Shown here piece after piece: positions 44,541 through 54,474 of a stretch of 64,000 nt of DNA. Source of the DNA: Paenibacillus sp. HB172176 (GTDB lineage: Bacteria; Bacillota; Bacilli; Paenibacillales; Paenibacillaceae); contig NZ_JAATHD010000018.1 of NCBI RefSeq assembly GCF_011947265.1, positions 1 to 64,000 of the forward strand. Direction: 5' to 3'. Below the pieces are notes generated by a model, which saw only the letters and a list, made by a program, of their open reading frames with translations, did not search any database and was not told where the DNA came from. A program made the translations under genes and the position numbers. Every line of letters starts with the position of its first letter. The stretch's first letter is position 1.

Positions 44541-46811
44541 TCAGAGCTGCTCCGAGCTCGACAAGCTTCTGAATTCGTTGGGCGTAATTCCGTTATATTT
44601 TTTGAACAAGGTATAGAAGTAATTAATGTTCAGGAAACCGCTGTTCATCGCCGCTTCCTGTACGGTCGTTTCCTCGTTCTCCAGCAGAAGCTTGGCGCGG
44701 TCCAGGCGGAATCGCGTAATATATTCTCCGAGCGATTCGCCGGAAGCCTTCAGATACAAGGTGCGCAAATATTTGGCAGACAGCTCGAAATGCTGCGCGA
44801 TCATCTCCGGATTCAAATTCGGATCGGCGAAATCACGCTCCACAATTGCGTTCACCTGACTCAAAATATCACTGTATCGCTCATAATTCTTAATCGTCTT
44901 CTGAGAACGGGCGACAACCTCCAGCAAGCCCTCGAATTGCTCGTTCAACTGCTGGATTAACTCGTGAAGCGACTCCAGCCTGGTTACGCGGCCGGCAATT
45001 TCGATAAAGGGGCCGTAGTGAATTTCTCCCGCGAGAAGCGGATATTTCTGCATGCCTTCCTTCAAGGAGAACGCCAGCCGCAGCACGGTCGATTGCAAGG
45101 AAGCCACGGAGTAGCCGCGAGTGCTCTCGATCAATTGATCGACGCTGCTTCGGACGGAGTCTCCGTTCCCTTCCAGGAGTGCTTCGATAATCTCGGACAC
45201 GATCGATTCGGGGAACGCGTACTCCTTCTTCTTCAGCTCCTTCACGCCGGATACATAGATCAGCGATTGCGGTCCGCGGAACAGCCTATATTCGAGCGCT
45301 TCCTTGCAGGAAACCACGCTGCCGGGAATCTCCGATATTTCCTCCAGTCCTTCTCCGATCGACGCGGAGAGCGACACGCCCAGAAATTCCGCAACCTTGG
45401 CTTGTATGTTCTTGACGAGCTCCTCCAGCTTGACCGCAAGCTCCTCCTCATCCCCCCTGTTCAAATTAAGCAGCAAGGCGAGAGAACCATCTCCCAGATC
45501 GACCGACTCGTTAACAAAATAATCTCTTGTCAGCTCTCCCATCACATTCATCATGCCGTATGACAGCAGAGCGCGATCTTCAAGCGAATACTGCTCGCTG
45601 TAGCTTGAATAACCGTCTATTCGGAAGACAATGGCCAGAAAGCCCGATTCAAGCTCAAAGCCGATTCCATAGCGGGTGAGCCGCTTCCGCAGCAGACTGT
45701 CCTCCAGCTTTCTTGTCGCCAGCATCCGCAAGAATTGCTGCTTCTTCTCGAAGCCCGCATTCTTCTCATGATCGAATTTGTTCTGAAGCTCCCGGATTTT
45801 GCTGCTGAACAAGCCGTAGACGAATTTGGAGATATACATGACCGCCAGCACCGACAGAAGCGTGACGACCACGAATATGACCAGCGTCCATGCCAACAAT
45901 TGCTTCAGTTTGCCCGATACGGTCTCGTAAGGGGTGAATTTAATATATTTCCAATCCAGAATCGGGGAGGAGACATAGGTAATCAAATATTTGGCCCCCT
46001 CAAGCGTTCGGATAAAATAATCGGAGGGCACGCTCTGATCGAGAATATCGCCAAAGCCCTCATCGTTTCCAATCGTATCCAAATAACCGTATTGCTCATT
46101 ACCCAGCACGACAAGGCCTGTTGAATCCACAACCAGCGTATTGTCGCTCATCCGCGGATCCATGGCCGAAATCGTGTTCTTCAGCCAGCCTTGCGACACA
46201 TTCAGAATAATCGCGTTGTCAATCGGGGCCGAGCTGCCATCGTAAAAAATGAACGTATAGACATCGTCGGATTCGCCCCCCTCGCCCGGAGGCTGCGTAT
46301 ATCGGATCGTGGCGGGGATACGACGTGCGATCGGCCGCAAATTCGGAACGTCGCCCCCCTCCAGCCTGCTGATGATATCCTGATCAGGAAACGAATCGAC
46401 GGGAAATGCCGCATTCTCATAATAAACCTGCTTTGCCCGTTTATTATAAATATAAATCGAATTCAAGAAGGGGAGATTAATATTCTCCACCCCAACCTGG
46501 TTGAGCAAGGAAGCTAACTCAAGCTGGTCCATCCCCGTTTGGCTCATCAGCTTCAGCACGGAAGGATTGCCGTAGAGCTGCATCAATGTCATCTTCGCCG
46601 CCTCGAACATGAAGCTCGTGCTGTAGCTGATCTGGGACAACTCCTCCGCTGTATAGGTCTGCACCTGCTTGACGGAATGCCGCTCGTACTTCACATACAT
46701 GGATGTGGACAAAGCGATATTAGCCGCCAGAACGATAGCGACGAAGGAGAGAAATATTTTGAAATAGCTGAGCATGGCGCCTCTTTTTCTTCGGCCGATG
46801 AACGTGAACAT
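44541..46811 (-). CDS. Membrane-anchored AraC-family regulator (YesS type)
   Basis: A 756-residue protein. Two membrane helices (about 15-37 and 290-315) flank a Cache-like extracellular sensor. A cytoplasmic GGDEF-like degenerate region (ASIGEGLEEISEIPG) follows, and AraC helix-turn-helix motifs are at about 655-750 (MIAQHFELSAKYLRTLYLK, VQEAAMNSGFLNINYFYTLF). The ATG at 46811 has AGGGGGTG just upstream; the longer frame runs through a hairpin. It lies between the lipoprotein and permease genes and probably activates module 3. Confidence 0.9.
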   Translation of the reverse strand: MFTFIGRRKRGAMLSYFKIFLSFVAIVLAANIALSTSMYVKYERHSVKQVQTYTAEELSQISYSTSFMFEAAKMTLMQLYGNPSVLKLMSQTGMDQLELASLLNQVGVENINLPFLNSIYIYNKRAKQVYYENAAFPVDSFPDQDIISRLEGGDVPNLRPIARRIPATIRYTQPPGEGGESDDVYTFIFYDGSSAPIDNAIILNVSQGWLKNTISAMDPRMSDNTLVVDSTGLVVLGNEQYGYLDTIGNDEGFGDILDQSVPSDYFIRTLEGAKYLITYVSSPILDWKYIKFTPYETVSGKLKQLLAWTLVIFVVVTLLSVLAVMYISKFVYGLFSSKIRELQNKFDHEKNAGFEKKQQFLRMLATRKLEDSLLRKRLTRYGIGFELESGFLAIVFRIDGYSSYSEQYSLEDRALLSYGMMNVMGELTRDYFVNESVDLGDGSLALLLNLNRGDEEELAVKLEELVKNIQAKVAEFLGVSLSASIGEGLEEISEIPGSVVSCKEALEYRLFRGPQSLIYVSGVKELKKKEYAFPESIVSEIIEALLEGNGDSVRSSVDQLIESTRGYSVASLQSTVLRLAFSLKEGMQKYPLLAGEIHYGPFIEIAGRVTRLESLHELIQQLNEQFEGLLEVVARSQKTIKNYERYSDILSQVNAIVERDFADPNLNPEMIAQHFELSAKYLRTLYLKASGESLGEYITRFRLDRAKLLLENEETTVQEAAMNSGFLNINYFYTLFKKYNGITPNEFRSLSSSEQL

Positions 46812-46843
46812 GATGCACCCCCTATAGGTATGAACGGGAAAAT

Positions 46844-46892
46844 CCAAATCCTCCCGGGGGATGAGAGCACTCTCATTCCCGAGAAGATTTGG
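46844..46892 (-). terminator. Long hairpin after the module 3 lipoprotein gene
   Basis: A stem with outer arms CCAAATC/GATTTGG and inner arms ATGAGAG/CTCTCAT around a two-base loop, with small mismatches between. It lies between the lipoprotein stop (46932) and the regulator start (46811). There is no T-run, so it may be an attenuator or mRNA-stabilising hairpin that keeps the lipoprotein transcript more abundant. Confidence 0.6.
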
Positions 46893-46931
46893 ATGCAGCA
46901 ATGCGCTTGCTTTATTTTACACGAGAATCCA

Positions 46932-48479
46932 TCAGGACTTCGAAGCCATGAATTCGTCGATTTGACGCTGCTTCTCCGCAATGACCTTCTCCACTCCGGC
47001 CGTCTTCAGCTTCGCCAGAAATTCATTGTATTTCTTCTCCGTGTCGTCGCCGAACATGCCGGTATTGAACGCCGCTTTGTATTCATTGACGATCGCCGAG
47101 CAGTTGGCGGCTTCCGCCTTCACGCTGTCCGGATCGAAGCTGAAGCCGAATAGCTTGGACATCTTCGCCGATTCGTTCAGCGCTTTCGTCTGCTCCCATA
47201 CATCATCAGGCTGCGTGCCGCTGACGAAGGAGTTGAACTGATTGCCATACATCCATGCCGGAGCCGGTCCATACTGAGAACCTTCCAAAGATTCAATGCG
47301 ATTGTCGCCGATCTTCTTGTAATCAACGCCCTCAATACCCCACACCATCAAGTTGTACAGCTCTTTGTCCGTGTTGAGAAGTTCAATTACCATCAATGCC
47401 CGCTCGGGATGCTTCGAGGTGGAGGAGATCGCCGTCATTGTTGCGATAGCGTTAGGCGAGGTCAACAACGGATCGCCGAGCGGAATAATATATTGTTCAG
47501 CCTTGTACGTTCGAGCGACTGACTGCTCGATGCCCGGCATCAACGTGGCCACGGGAGCCGCCGCGTATTTCGCCGCGTCGAACGTCGGTCTTGTCAATGC
47601 GTCCTTGGCGATCAATCCTTTCTTCTGGAATTCGCTGAGCGTCAAGACGAAATCCTTAAATTCAGGCGTATCGTATTCATTAAATACTTGAGGATGCTCC
47701 TCCATCGACTTGGCTACGCCCGGGACGTCGATGCCGCCAATATTTTCCCACTCGAACGATGGGAAGAAATAGCTGAATACCTGGTTTTTAAGTTGGGCGT
47801 TATACAATTGATCCGTTTCCTCGGCCGGTTCTCCCGCCTTCACCTTCTCCAGGAAAGGAATCAGATCAGCCAGCTTTTTCACGCTTGTCGGATCGAAGCT
47901 GTATTTGTCCGCCAACGCTTTATTGATGTTGAAGCCTGATTGGCGGGCGAATATCTGTTGGTTGATGCTGGCATAGATTTTGCCGTCTACTCTGGCGGCA
48001 TCCCAAATTTCCGGCTTCATCGAAGCGTAGGTTCCCGGAGCGTACTTTGGCAACAGCTCGGTCAGGTCCACGAACGAGCCCTTCGTCGCATGCTCAAAGT
48101 AATTCAAGTAATACGGCGAAGTGAAGGCCAGATCGAATTCTTCGCGGGCATTGACCATAATCGTCATCTTCTGCGTATAATCGCCATTATTCGGCACCTT
48201 GATGAATTCAACCGTCGTATTGATCTTTTCTTTCAGTATTTTGTTCATTTCCGCGAATACGGCATCGTCGCCAGGCTTCACGCCGCCGAAGAAGTAATAC
48301 TTCAGCTTAACGGGCTCAAGCTCTTCCTTCTGATCGCCTGCGGTTGCCGAAGGCGTCGAAGACGAATTGGATGATGCAGGCTCATTATTGTTGTTCTTCC
48401 CTGCATTCGAGCAGCCTGCCAACAGAATGGCAAGCAACAAAGAGAGGATTGCGGATAATCGGACAGCTTTCTTCATCAT
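46932..48479 (-). CDS. Extracellular solute-binding lipoprotein
   Basis: A 515-residue ABC binding protein. The lipobox is LLAGC with Cys23, followed by an Asn/Ser/Thr linker of about 30 residues. Typical motifs include VKLKYYFFGGVKPGDDAVF, PEIWDAARVDGKIYA and WGIEGVDYKKIGD. The start at 48479 (two adjacent ATGs) is preferred to 48494, though the ribosome binding site is weak (GGGG nine bases upstream). A cre-like site lies about 50 bp upstream. First gene of module 3; probably binds the sulfated oligosaccharide. Confidence 0.93.
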   Translation of the reverse strand: MMKKAVRLSAILSLLLAILLAGCSNAGKNNNNEPASSNSSSTPSATAGDQKEELEPVKLKYYFFGGVKPGDDAVFAEMNKILKEKINTTVEFIKVPNNGDYTQKMTIMVNAREEFDLAFTSPYYLNYFEHATKGSFVDLTELLPKYAPGTYASMKPEIWDAARVDGKIYASINQQIFARQSGFNINKALADKYSFDPTSVKKLADLIPFLEKVKAGEPAEETDQLYNAQLKNQVFSYFFPSFEWENIGGIDVPGVAKSMEEHPQVFNEYDTPEFKDFVLTLSEFQKKGLIAKDALTRPTFDAAKYAAAPVATLMPGIEQSVARTYKAEQYIIPLGDPLLTSPNAIATMTAISSTSKHPERALMVIELLNTDKELYNLMVWGIEGVDYKKIGDNRIESLEGSQYGPAPAWMYGNQFNSFVSGTQPDDVWEQTKALNESAKMSKLFGFSFDPDSVKAEAANCSAIVNEYKAAFNTGMFGDDTEKKYNEFLAKLKTAGVEKVIAEKQRQIDEFMASKS

Positions 48480-48527
48480 TGCATAGGACCCCATTTCTCC
48501 AGTTGAATGTTCCAGCTTTGTTCTACG

Positions 48528-48542
48528 TTGCAGCGCTTACAA
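48528..48542 (-). promoter_or_regulatory. cre-like site before the module 3 lipoprotein
   Basis: Minus-strand TTGTAAGCGCTGCAA fits the cre consensus with one mismatch and is nearly palindromic about GC. It lies about 50 bp before the start codon. Confidence 0.5.
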
Positions 48543-48762
48543 AACGGTTCCTCTCGGCAGCGCCTCGCCATGGCTGGACAATTCGAAGTATATAGCAGTC
48601 GGCAGCCCTTCAAATACTGCAATATCGTCCGAACGGGCTTTAAAAACGGCATTTCTCCTCTATTATCCGATTTTGCAGTCCATTGGACAATGGTAAATGC
48701 CATCCATCGCCAGCGGGACCTCAGAATCGTCAGAATAACATCTTCAAGCAGTCAGACTAATT

Positions 48763-48948
48763 TAAACGGACCTGACAGACCTTATTCGGCTAAAATACGG
48801 GGATTTTCCATTTTGGCGGACATGACAGACCTTATTGTGTGGGAAACACTCTTGTTTTCCTCGATTTGTTACAAATAAGAACGCTGGTGTCCGTTAGAAC
48901 GGCTAATGATGTATATTTGATGCGTTTAAGAGCACTGGTGTCCGTTAG
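48763..48948. repeat. Complete intergenic hairpin element (186 bp)
   Basis: Forward units at 48763-48786 and 48813-48836 (CGGACNTGACAGACCTTATT in common) are 50 bp apart. Inverse units at 48874-48897 and 48925-48948 (both ending CTGGTGTCCGTTAG) are 51 bp apart. The last unit shares TTAAGAGC with the last unit of the 37171 element. Apart from this and the terminator at 49096, nothing is seen in 48543-49242. Confidence 0.9.
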
Positions 48949-49095
48949 CATTATGAGAAATCCTCTACCCTCGGCCTTTCAGAGATGAGCGACCTAAAGC
49001 TTTGCGGAGCAAAGCAGCTTCGTAAGCAAGAGGCAGGATTTATCGCCAAATAGAATTTCCGTTTTCGAATGCTCGAAAACTTATAAATTTGTGGT

Positions 49096-49142
49096 AAACA
49101 AGGAAGAAGCCCGCATACTTGCTGCGGGCTTCTTCCTTGTTT
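49096..49142. terminator. Perfect 20-bp stem terminator
   Basis: Arms 49096-49115 and 49123-49142 are perfect complements around a 7-nt loop; the arms begin AAACAAGGAAGAAG and end TTCTTCCTTGTTT, so it works in either direction. It lies 100 bp beyond the minus-strand gene that ends at 49243. Confidence 0.85.
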
Positions 49143-49242
49143 CTTGAGTGCATCCGGGTATATTTTCAATTTAATGGATTAAATATCCTGCTGATAGATT
49201 TACGTTATTTACCTTGGTCAGCTTAGCATGACGCTTCTCCTG

Positions 49243-50316
49243 CTACAAATAGCGAAACAGGAAATGAAGAGGCTCGTCCTCGGGATTAAACTCATGCGCG
49301 CCTTCGAACACGACTGCCTGGAAGCGATCTCCAAGCCCCAGCCGATCGTAGTGGAGGCCCGCTCGCGCGCTCTCTTCGATAAATCCCTGCGCATGGAACA
49401 GCTCGTCTCTCGAACCGCCTTCCATATAAAGCGGTCTCGGGCAAATGAGCCCGCATACCTCCGCATCGAGGAAGCGATTGCCGGAATCTGTCCATGTCCA
49501 GTCTGAACGCCCGTAAGCCATTCGATCGTTCAAAAAGCATGAGACAACCGCCACGGTTATTCTTGTGTCGAGCGCTGCCGTGAACAACGTATAGAATCCG
49601 CCATAAGAAAGCCCAACCATGCCAACCCGCTCCCCGTCAATATCGGGCCGCCGCAGCAAATGATCCAGACTGCCGCGAAGCTTATGCACCTCAATCGCCG
49701 TAATAGAGCTGCCTAGCTGCTTCAGTTGCACATCAATCTGCTTGCGATCGAAGCCGGGGCCGAATCGTTCCGATTCCCACAGCAGCAGCTGGGGAGCGAA
49801 TACGGCCGCTCCCCTGCGCAGAATTCTGCGCGTCATATCATTGTAGTTCTCCGAGCCGAAAAAGTCAGCCGCAAGCTCCGGCGTGCCTTGTCCCCCATGC
49901 TGGGAGATGACGAGGGGGAAGGGCCCTTCTCCCTTTGGGAGAAAGAACAAACCATAAGCCGTAAGCCCCGCCGATACCGGAATCTCCACCCGGTAAATCT
50001 CGCCAAGCCCATCCTCGGCGACCAGCGTATACTCCGATTCATGCAGTTCCCCGCGCTCCCCCTGTATGCTTGGCTCCCCCCAAGGAGAAATGAGCGGCAG
50101 TCCGAGCATCTCGGCGAAATCCTCGCGATACCGCTCTATGCTGGAAGCATACGCACGGATATCTGCATAATTCGGAGCGAAATAGCTCCTTCGTCGCGAA
50201 TCCGACAGCTTCTGCAGCTCCCCAATCCAGGCTTCCAACTCTGCATGCTGCTTCTCGCGATGCGAATTGCCGGCGTCATCTCGCTCATGGTAGAGATCTT
50301 CAATTCCATTCAGCAT
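49243..50316 (-). CDS. Alpha/beta hydrolase (acetyl-xylan-esterase/dienelactone hydrolase-like)
   Basis: A 357-residue cytoplasmic hydrolase. The helical N-terminus (1-70) is followed by a beta-rich segment and then the catalytic core. LVISQHGGQGTPE gives the oxyanion region, VGMVGLSYGGFYTLF the nucleophile Ser, and GAHEFN the likely catalytic His. It lies 50 bp after the giant protein gene that ends at 50366 and could be co-transcribed with it. A role in deacylating polysaccharide fragments is inferred from the context. Confidence 0.82.
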   Translation of the reverse strand: MLNGIEDLYHERDDAGNSHREKQHAELEAWIGELQKLSDSRRRSYFAPNYADIRAYASSIERYREDFAEMLGLPLISPWGEPSIQGERGELHESEYTLVAEDGLGEIYRVEIPVSAGLTAYGLFFLPKGEGPFPLVISQHGGQGTPELAADFFGSENYNDMTRRILRRGAAVFAPQLLLWESERFGPGFDRKQIDVQLKQLGSSITAIEVHKLRGSLDHLLRRPDIDGERVGMVGLSYGGFYTLFTAALDTRITVAVVSCFLNDRMAYGRSDWTWTDSGNRFLDAEVCGLICPRPLYMEGGSRDELFHAQGFIEESARAGLHYDRLGLGDRFQAVVFEGAHEFNPEDEPLHFLFRYL

Positions 50317-50365
50317 AAATCATTTCTTCCTCTCTTCCACCCGAATACCCTTGCCGAAAGCAGGC

Positions 50366-53300
50366 TTAGCTGCCTTCCCCTTCTACCAACAGATTATTGT
50401 AAGAATACGCGCCCGTTCTCGTCTTCCACAGCACATACTCCGCTCTGGAGAAGTTTGCGGCCAGCTCGTTCTGCATAGCCTGCTCTTCCAAAGTCCAAAC
50501 GCGATTCTCGCCTTCAAGCTCCCGCACCTCGGCGCTGACCGTATGATTATCGAAATCCAGATGAAGCGTTACTCCATACCACATATCCTCCAGCATATGC
50601 GCGCTGTCTACCAAGGTATAGCTGCTATCCAGCGTGAAGCGCAGCGTGCTGTCCACTATAATCGTCGCGATCACTTTGCCGGTCGTATCGCGAAGGTTGA
50701 CGAAGCTCTGCGGACTCTCGATCCCGCTTTCCTTCTTCACCTGATACGAGACGCTTACTTGTCCGGCGATGCCAGCCGCGCTGTAGATCTTCGAAAGCGT
50801 CGACGTGGCTGCGTCAGTCGTGGAAGTTTTGTAAAGATGCAAGCTCTTGTCTGCCTCGGTAGGCGATTCCTGGATAGTAAAGTATCCAAGATCCGATGGC
50901 GTCACGATATAGCCCGACGTTCCTCCAATCATGCCGTCCGCATAAGCGTCGAAGCTCTCGTAGAGGCCTCCCGCCGCCAGAGCGGACACGAGGATCGACT
51001 TCTCGGCAGGAGCGGTGACCACCTCAAGCTCATCCCTATCCGTCAAGGAAATCCCGGTCAGTTCAATATCGGATGAGGCTGCCGCAGTTTTCGCCTTGAA
51101 GGTCGCCGCGAACAAACGGATGGCGTCATAGCCGCTTAGCTCTGTTCCCGTTCCCGTGAATTCCAGTTGAACCGTGCCGTACACGGCCTCGGTTACCGCT
51201 ATGGACATGCCGTCCGCTAAAGACGACACCGCCTCCAATTCGAACGTATCAGGATCGTATGTGAATTCGGCATGCTCCAGCGTCAACGCGCTGTTCGGGA
51301 TAACCGAGCCGGTCAATGTCACATTCTCATCTGTAATCGCTCGATCTGTTCCGTCAAGAGAAGCTGATGGCGCTTCCGGAATCGGCCATTCATCCTCTCC
51401 GGGGAGATCGAGATCAGTCTCGCTCAGAGTGATGCTGCCCGATCTGGCGTACAAGCCGAAATACCCGTCTTCGGTGATGCGCTCCGCGCTTGCATCAAGA
51501 TAAGTGAATACATTCTCTCCGTCAACATTGAGAATAATTCGAACGCCTCCCGCTTCGGTCACGGCTCCAGCCTGAACGAAATGCGTCTCATGGAACGGAA
51601 TCGACGTATTGGGGTAGGACGCTGCTCCCAAACTGTCGAAGCCGGCAATTTCTCCGAAAAACACCGTTCGGTCTCCTCCTGAGAATCGGTGCAATTCAAT
51701 AATGTTCGCTTTAAAGCAAATCATATAGAGACTATTATCTGATGCCGTGAAATCCTTATCCGCCTTCTGGCTTCGAAGCACAATGGAAGGCCAGCCGCCG
51801 GTCGCATTGATCTTCATGTTCATGGATAACAGCTCGTCCCCGAAGGTTTGATCCTCATACATCGCGTAACCGCTGCCCGGCGTATTGATATCCAGCTGCC
51901 CTTCGCCCGGTGTGATGGTGCCGCTTGCCAGTCTGGAATACCAATTTCTCGGATCCCGGATCGCTTTATTAAGCGAATAAGCAGGGAAGGTCAAGCTGTC
52001 CTCATCGCTGAAATCCACAACATTGATCTCGATCTCCTTGCTGACCGCGACGCCGTTTAACGAAGTTGTGAAGGTCAGATCCGCTGTGCCGGACGCAAGC
52101 GTCGTCATCAATCCGTATACGACCGATGTAACGGAAGGATTGCTGCTTGTCACTGACACGTCTCCTCCCCCGATAATCTGGCCGTTTCGGGTAATCCCGC
52201 GCGCGACCAATTGCCGGGAGCTGCCTGGCACGAAGGTCATACTCTCCGGCATAACATGCTTGACATTCTCGAGCGCATAATACACCTCGATATCGTCTAG
52301 CTCATCATCCACGTAAACCTCAATGGTTTTCTGCAGCAGGCGGTTATGGAAATAAATATAGAGCACAACCTGGGTATGCCCGGAATCGACCGCAGTAATA
52401 AGACCGCTTGAGTTAACCGTTGCGACCGCAGCGTCTCTGCTGGCATAATATGTTTGCGCAGATGAGAGATCAATCGACGCGCCGTGGCCGGTTTCGGCCT
52501 GAATGCTCAACGCGTAGGTATCCTCGGAAGTCAAATTTAGCGAAGCCGGCACATCGAGTATTTCAATATTGCCTTCCGCGATATCCTGATACGCCTCCTG
52601 CAAGCCTGCATTTGCGATAATCGCCTGCGCCTCCGTCGGCCATGCCGCGTTCGGGTAGATATGATCATTGGTTTTCACGATACTGTCGACCGAGCTCTTG
52701 TTCCAGAAGGAGGCAGTGGTGCTGTAATTGTCATTAAGTACGATATGATTCGTGTTAATGTTCGTAAACGCCCAATAGGTTTCATAGATATCGTCCCAGA
52801 TCGGTATATCCTTAAGCTCGACGACATTCTGCTCTATTTTCCAATAATTCGAGGATTGATCCATGTAGATGGTTGCGTAGCGGTTCAACTGATCCTTGAT
52901 ATAGTTGCCGGAGATGAGATTGGGACTGGGCTCCGTTCCTCCCGTTACGCCGAAGGCGTAGATGGCCCCGCCGTCGAAGATGCCGTCTCCCATCAAGTGG
53001 TGGATGAAGTTGTCCTGCACCTTCGCATTCACCGTAGTCGTGACGGGCGCGTAGACGCTGCCAAAGAAGCTGATTCCGGAATAAGGAATGTTGAATATTT
53101 CATTATGCGAAATATCGATATCCATCGGGAAGGCGACGGTAACGGCCGTTGCGCTTTTGTACTCGACCGCTACATCATGAATATAATTGTTCAGAATATC
53201 ATTGTTTTTCAAGATTTTCCGCGTATCCGTCGGGTTATAAACCTCTGCCGTCTTCTTAGAGGTGATGCCCGCATTAATGGCCGAACCGGAAATATCGTAG

Positions 53301-54454
53301 AAGCGGTTGCCTTCCACAAGGGTGTCCTGCACGCCTTCGAGCATATTGAGGCCCGTCCCTCCCAGGCGGGAGAAATCGCAGCGCTCGAAGGTAATATGCT
53401 GCGCATACTGCAATTGAACGGCAGCTTGGGGCAGCTCCAGCGTGCCTATTTTGTAATTATTCTGTTCATCGATCCAGCCTTCTTCGTCCGTCGGCTGCAT
53501 CCATGTCGAATAAGCGAAGCCAATGCCCTCGAAGCGAATATGATTCGCGGGCGTATCCAGACTCCCCCCGTCAATGCCAAGCAGATTCTCAAGCACCGAG
53601 GCCGTCACGGTCGCGGTTGCCATGTTCTCGCCCGGACGCGGCTTGTAGTAGATCGTCTCGGCTGTGTCATCCAGGTACCACTCTCCCGGCTGGTCCAGGA
53701 ATTCATACGCATTCTCCAGATACCATTGCTCCAAATGCGAACGATTCATCACCGATGGCCACAGCGCGGGATTCAACGTAATTTCCGCCTTGCCGGACAA
53801 TTCGCCAATCGATTGCACGCGGATGCGCGGACTGGTCCAGGCGGCCTTGAACACGGCCTCTACGTCGCTTGGTTTGTCCAGACCGGCAAGCCAAGCGTCA
53901 TCGCTTTCATAGCCGGAAGCGTTCTTAACTCCATTGGTCAAGCCGCCCTCCATTCTAGCTCTGACGGCTCGATTCCCATTCACATACAATTGCCTCGTCT
54001 CCAGATCCTCCGCCGAAGCCGCATAGATATCGTTGACTGCATCATAGAGCGTCCACCCGCTAATGTCGCGACCGCCCTCTATAACCGGCTTCTCGTCTTC
54101 GTACGCCCGATAAATAACGGAATAGCCCTCCGTGCCGGAATCGGCTTCGTCAAGCTGCCAGGCAGAGTCTAGCGTATAGCTCCCTCCTCGAAGGTACACG
54201 ACGATGTCGCCCGTCATCTCGTCGTTGACGGAACGAACCGTCAGCTGCGCTTTCTGCAAAGTGGCGAACGGCAGCGCTTCGGTTCCCGGGTTGTCGTCAT
54301 CGCCATCCGGCGATACATAGTAGGCGGTCTGAATGCCGCTTTCCATCGGGTCAAGCTCGTCCCCGAAAACCGCTCCAGCCGGGATATTCATCAGCCACAC
54401 TGTCAAACAAGCTGCCAATAGCGCAGCCGTGAAGCTCTTGCTTCTCCTCTTCAT
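50366..54454 (-). CDS. Giant secreted beta-helix protein with cohesin-like domain
   Basis: A protein of about 1362 residues, paralogous to 16076-21298 but without the N-terminal LamG and BIG2 domains. Order: signal peptide 1-30, beta-helix about 43-625 (starting AYYVSPDGDDDNPGTEALPF), Ig-like region to about 820, LamG-like domain to 1018, cohesin-like beta domain 1028-1160, and a C-terminal LamG-like domain. The beta-helix shares long runs with the paralogue (VIYRAYEDEKPVIEGGRDI, WYLDDTAETIYYKPRPGE). The ATG at 54454 follows GGAGG by seven bases. A perfect cre overlaps the leader. Probably a GH141-like or related enzyme; the exact activity is unknown. Confidence 0.85.
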   Translation of the reverse strand: MKRRSKSFTAALLAACLTVWLMNIPAGAVFGDELDPMESGIQTAYYVSPDGDDDNPGTEALPFATLQKAQLTVRSVNDEMTGDIVVYLRGGSYTLDSAWQLDEADSGTEGYSVIYRAYEDEKPVIEGGRDISGWTLYDAVNDIYAASAEDLETRQLYVNGNRAVRARMEGGLTNGVKNASGYESDDAWLAGLDKPSDVEAVFKAAWTSPRIRVQSIGELSGKAEITLNPALWPSVMNRSHLEQWYLENAYEFLDQPGEWYLDDTAETIYYKPRPGENMATATVTASVLENLLGIDGGSLDTPANHIRFEGIGFAYSTWMQPTDEEGWIDEQNNYKIGTLELPQAAVQLQYAQHITFERCDFSRLGGTGLNMLEGVQDTLVEGNRFYDISGSAINAGITSKKTAEVYNPTDTRKILKNNDILNNYIHDVAVEYKSATAVTVAFPMDIDISHNEIFNIPYSGISFFGSVYAPVTTTVNAKVQDNFIHHLMGDGIFDGGAIYAFGVTGGTEPSPNLISGNYIKDQLNRYATIYMDQSSNYWKIEQNVVELKDIPIWDDIYETYWAFTNINTNHIVLNDNYSTTASFWNKSSVDSIVKTNDHIYPNAAWPTEAQAIIANAGLQEAYQDIAEGNIEILDVPASLNLTSEDTYALSIQAETGHGASIDLSSAQTYYASRDAAVATVNSSGLITAVDSGHTQVVLYIYFHNRLLQKTIEVYVDDELDDIEVYYALENVKHVMPESMTFVPGSSRQLVARGITRNGQIIGGGDVSVTSSNPSVTSVVYGLMTTLASGTADLTFTTSLNGVAVSKEIEINVVDFSDEDSLTFPAYSLNKAIRDPRNWYSRLASGTITPGEGQLDINTPGSGYAMYEDQTFGDELLSMNMKINATGGWPSIVLRSQKADKDFTASDNSLYMICFKANIIELHRFSGGDRTVFFGEIAGFDSLGAASYPNTSIPFHETHFVQAGAVTEAGGVRIILNVDGENVFTYLDASAERITEDGYFGLYARSGSITLSETDLDLPGEDEWPIPEAPSASLDGTDRAITDENVTLTGSVIPNSALTLEHAEFTYDPDTFELEAVSSLADGMSIAVTEAVYGTVQLEFTGTGTELSGYDAIRLFAATFKAKTAAASSDIELTGISLTDRDELEVVTAPAEKSILVSALAAGGLYESFDAYADGMIGGTSGYIVTPSDLGYFTIQESPTEADKSLHLYKTSTTDAATSTLSKIYSAAGIAGQVSVSYQVKKESGIESPQSFVNLRDTTGKVIATIIVDSTLRFTLDSSYTLVDSAHMLEDMWYGVTLHLDFDNHTVSAEVRELEGENRVWTLEEQAMQNELAANFSRAEYVLWKTRTGAYSYNNLLVEGEGS

Positions 54455-54474
54455 TACATATCCTCCCTGCAAAA

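Noticed and set aside
52661..54172. 503-residue plus-strand ORF
   Set aside because: Antisense to the beta-helix gene and lacks a start signal; composition typical of a shadow frame.
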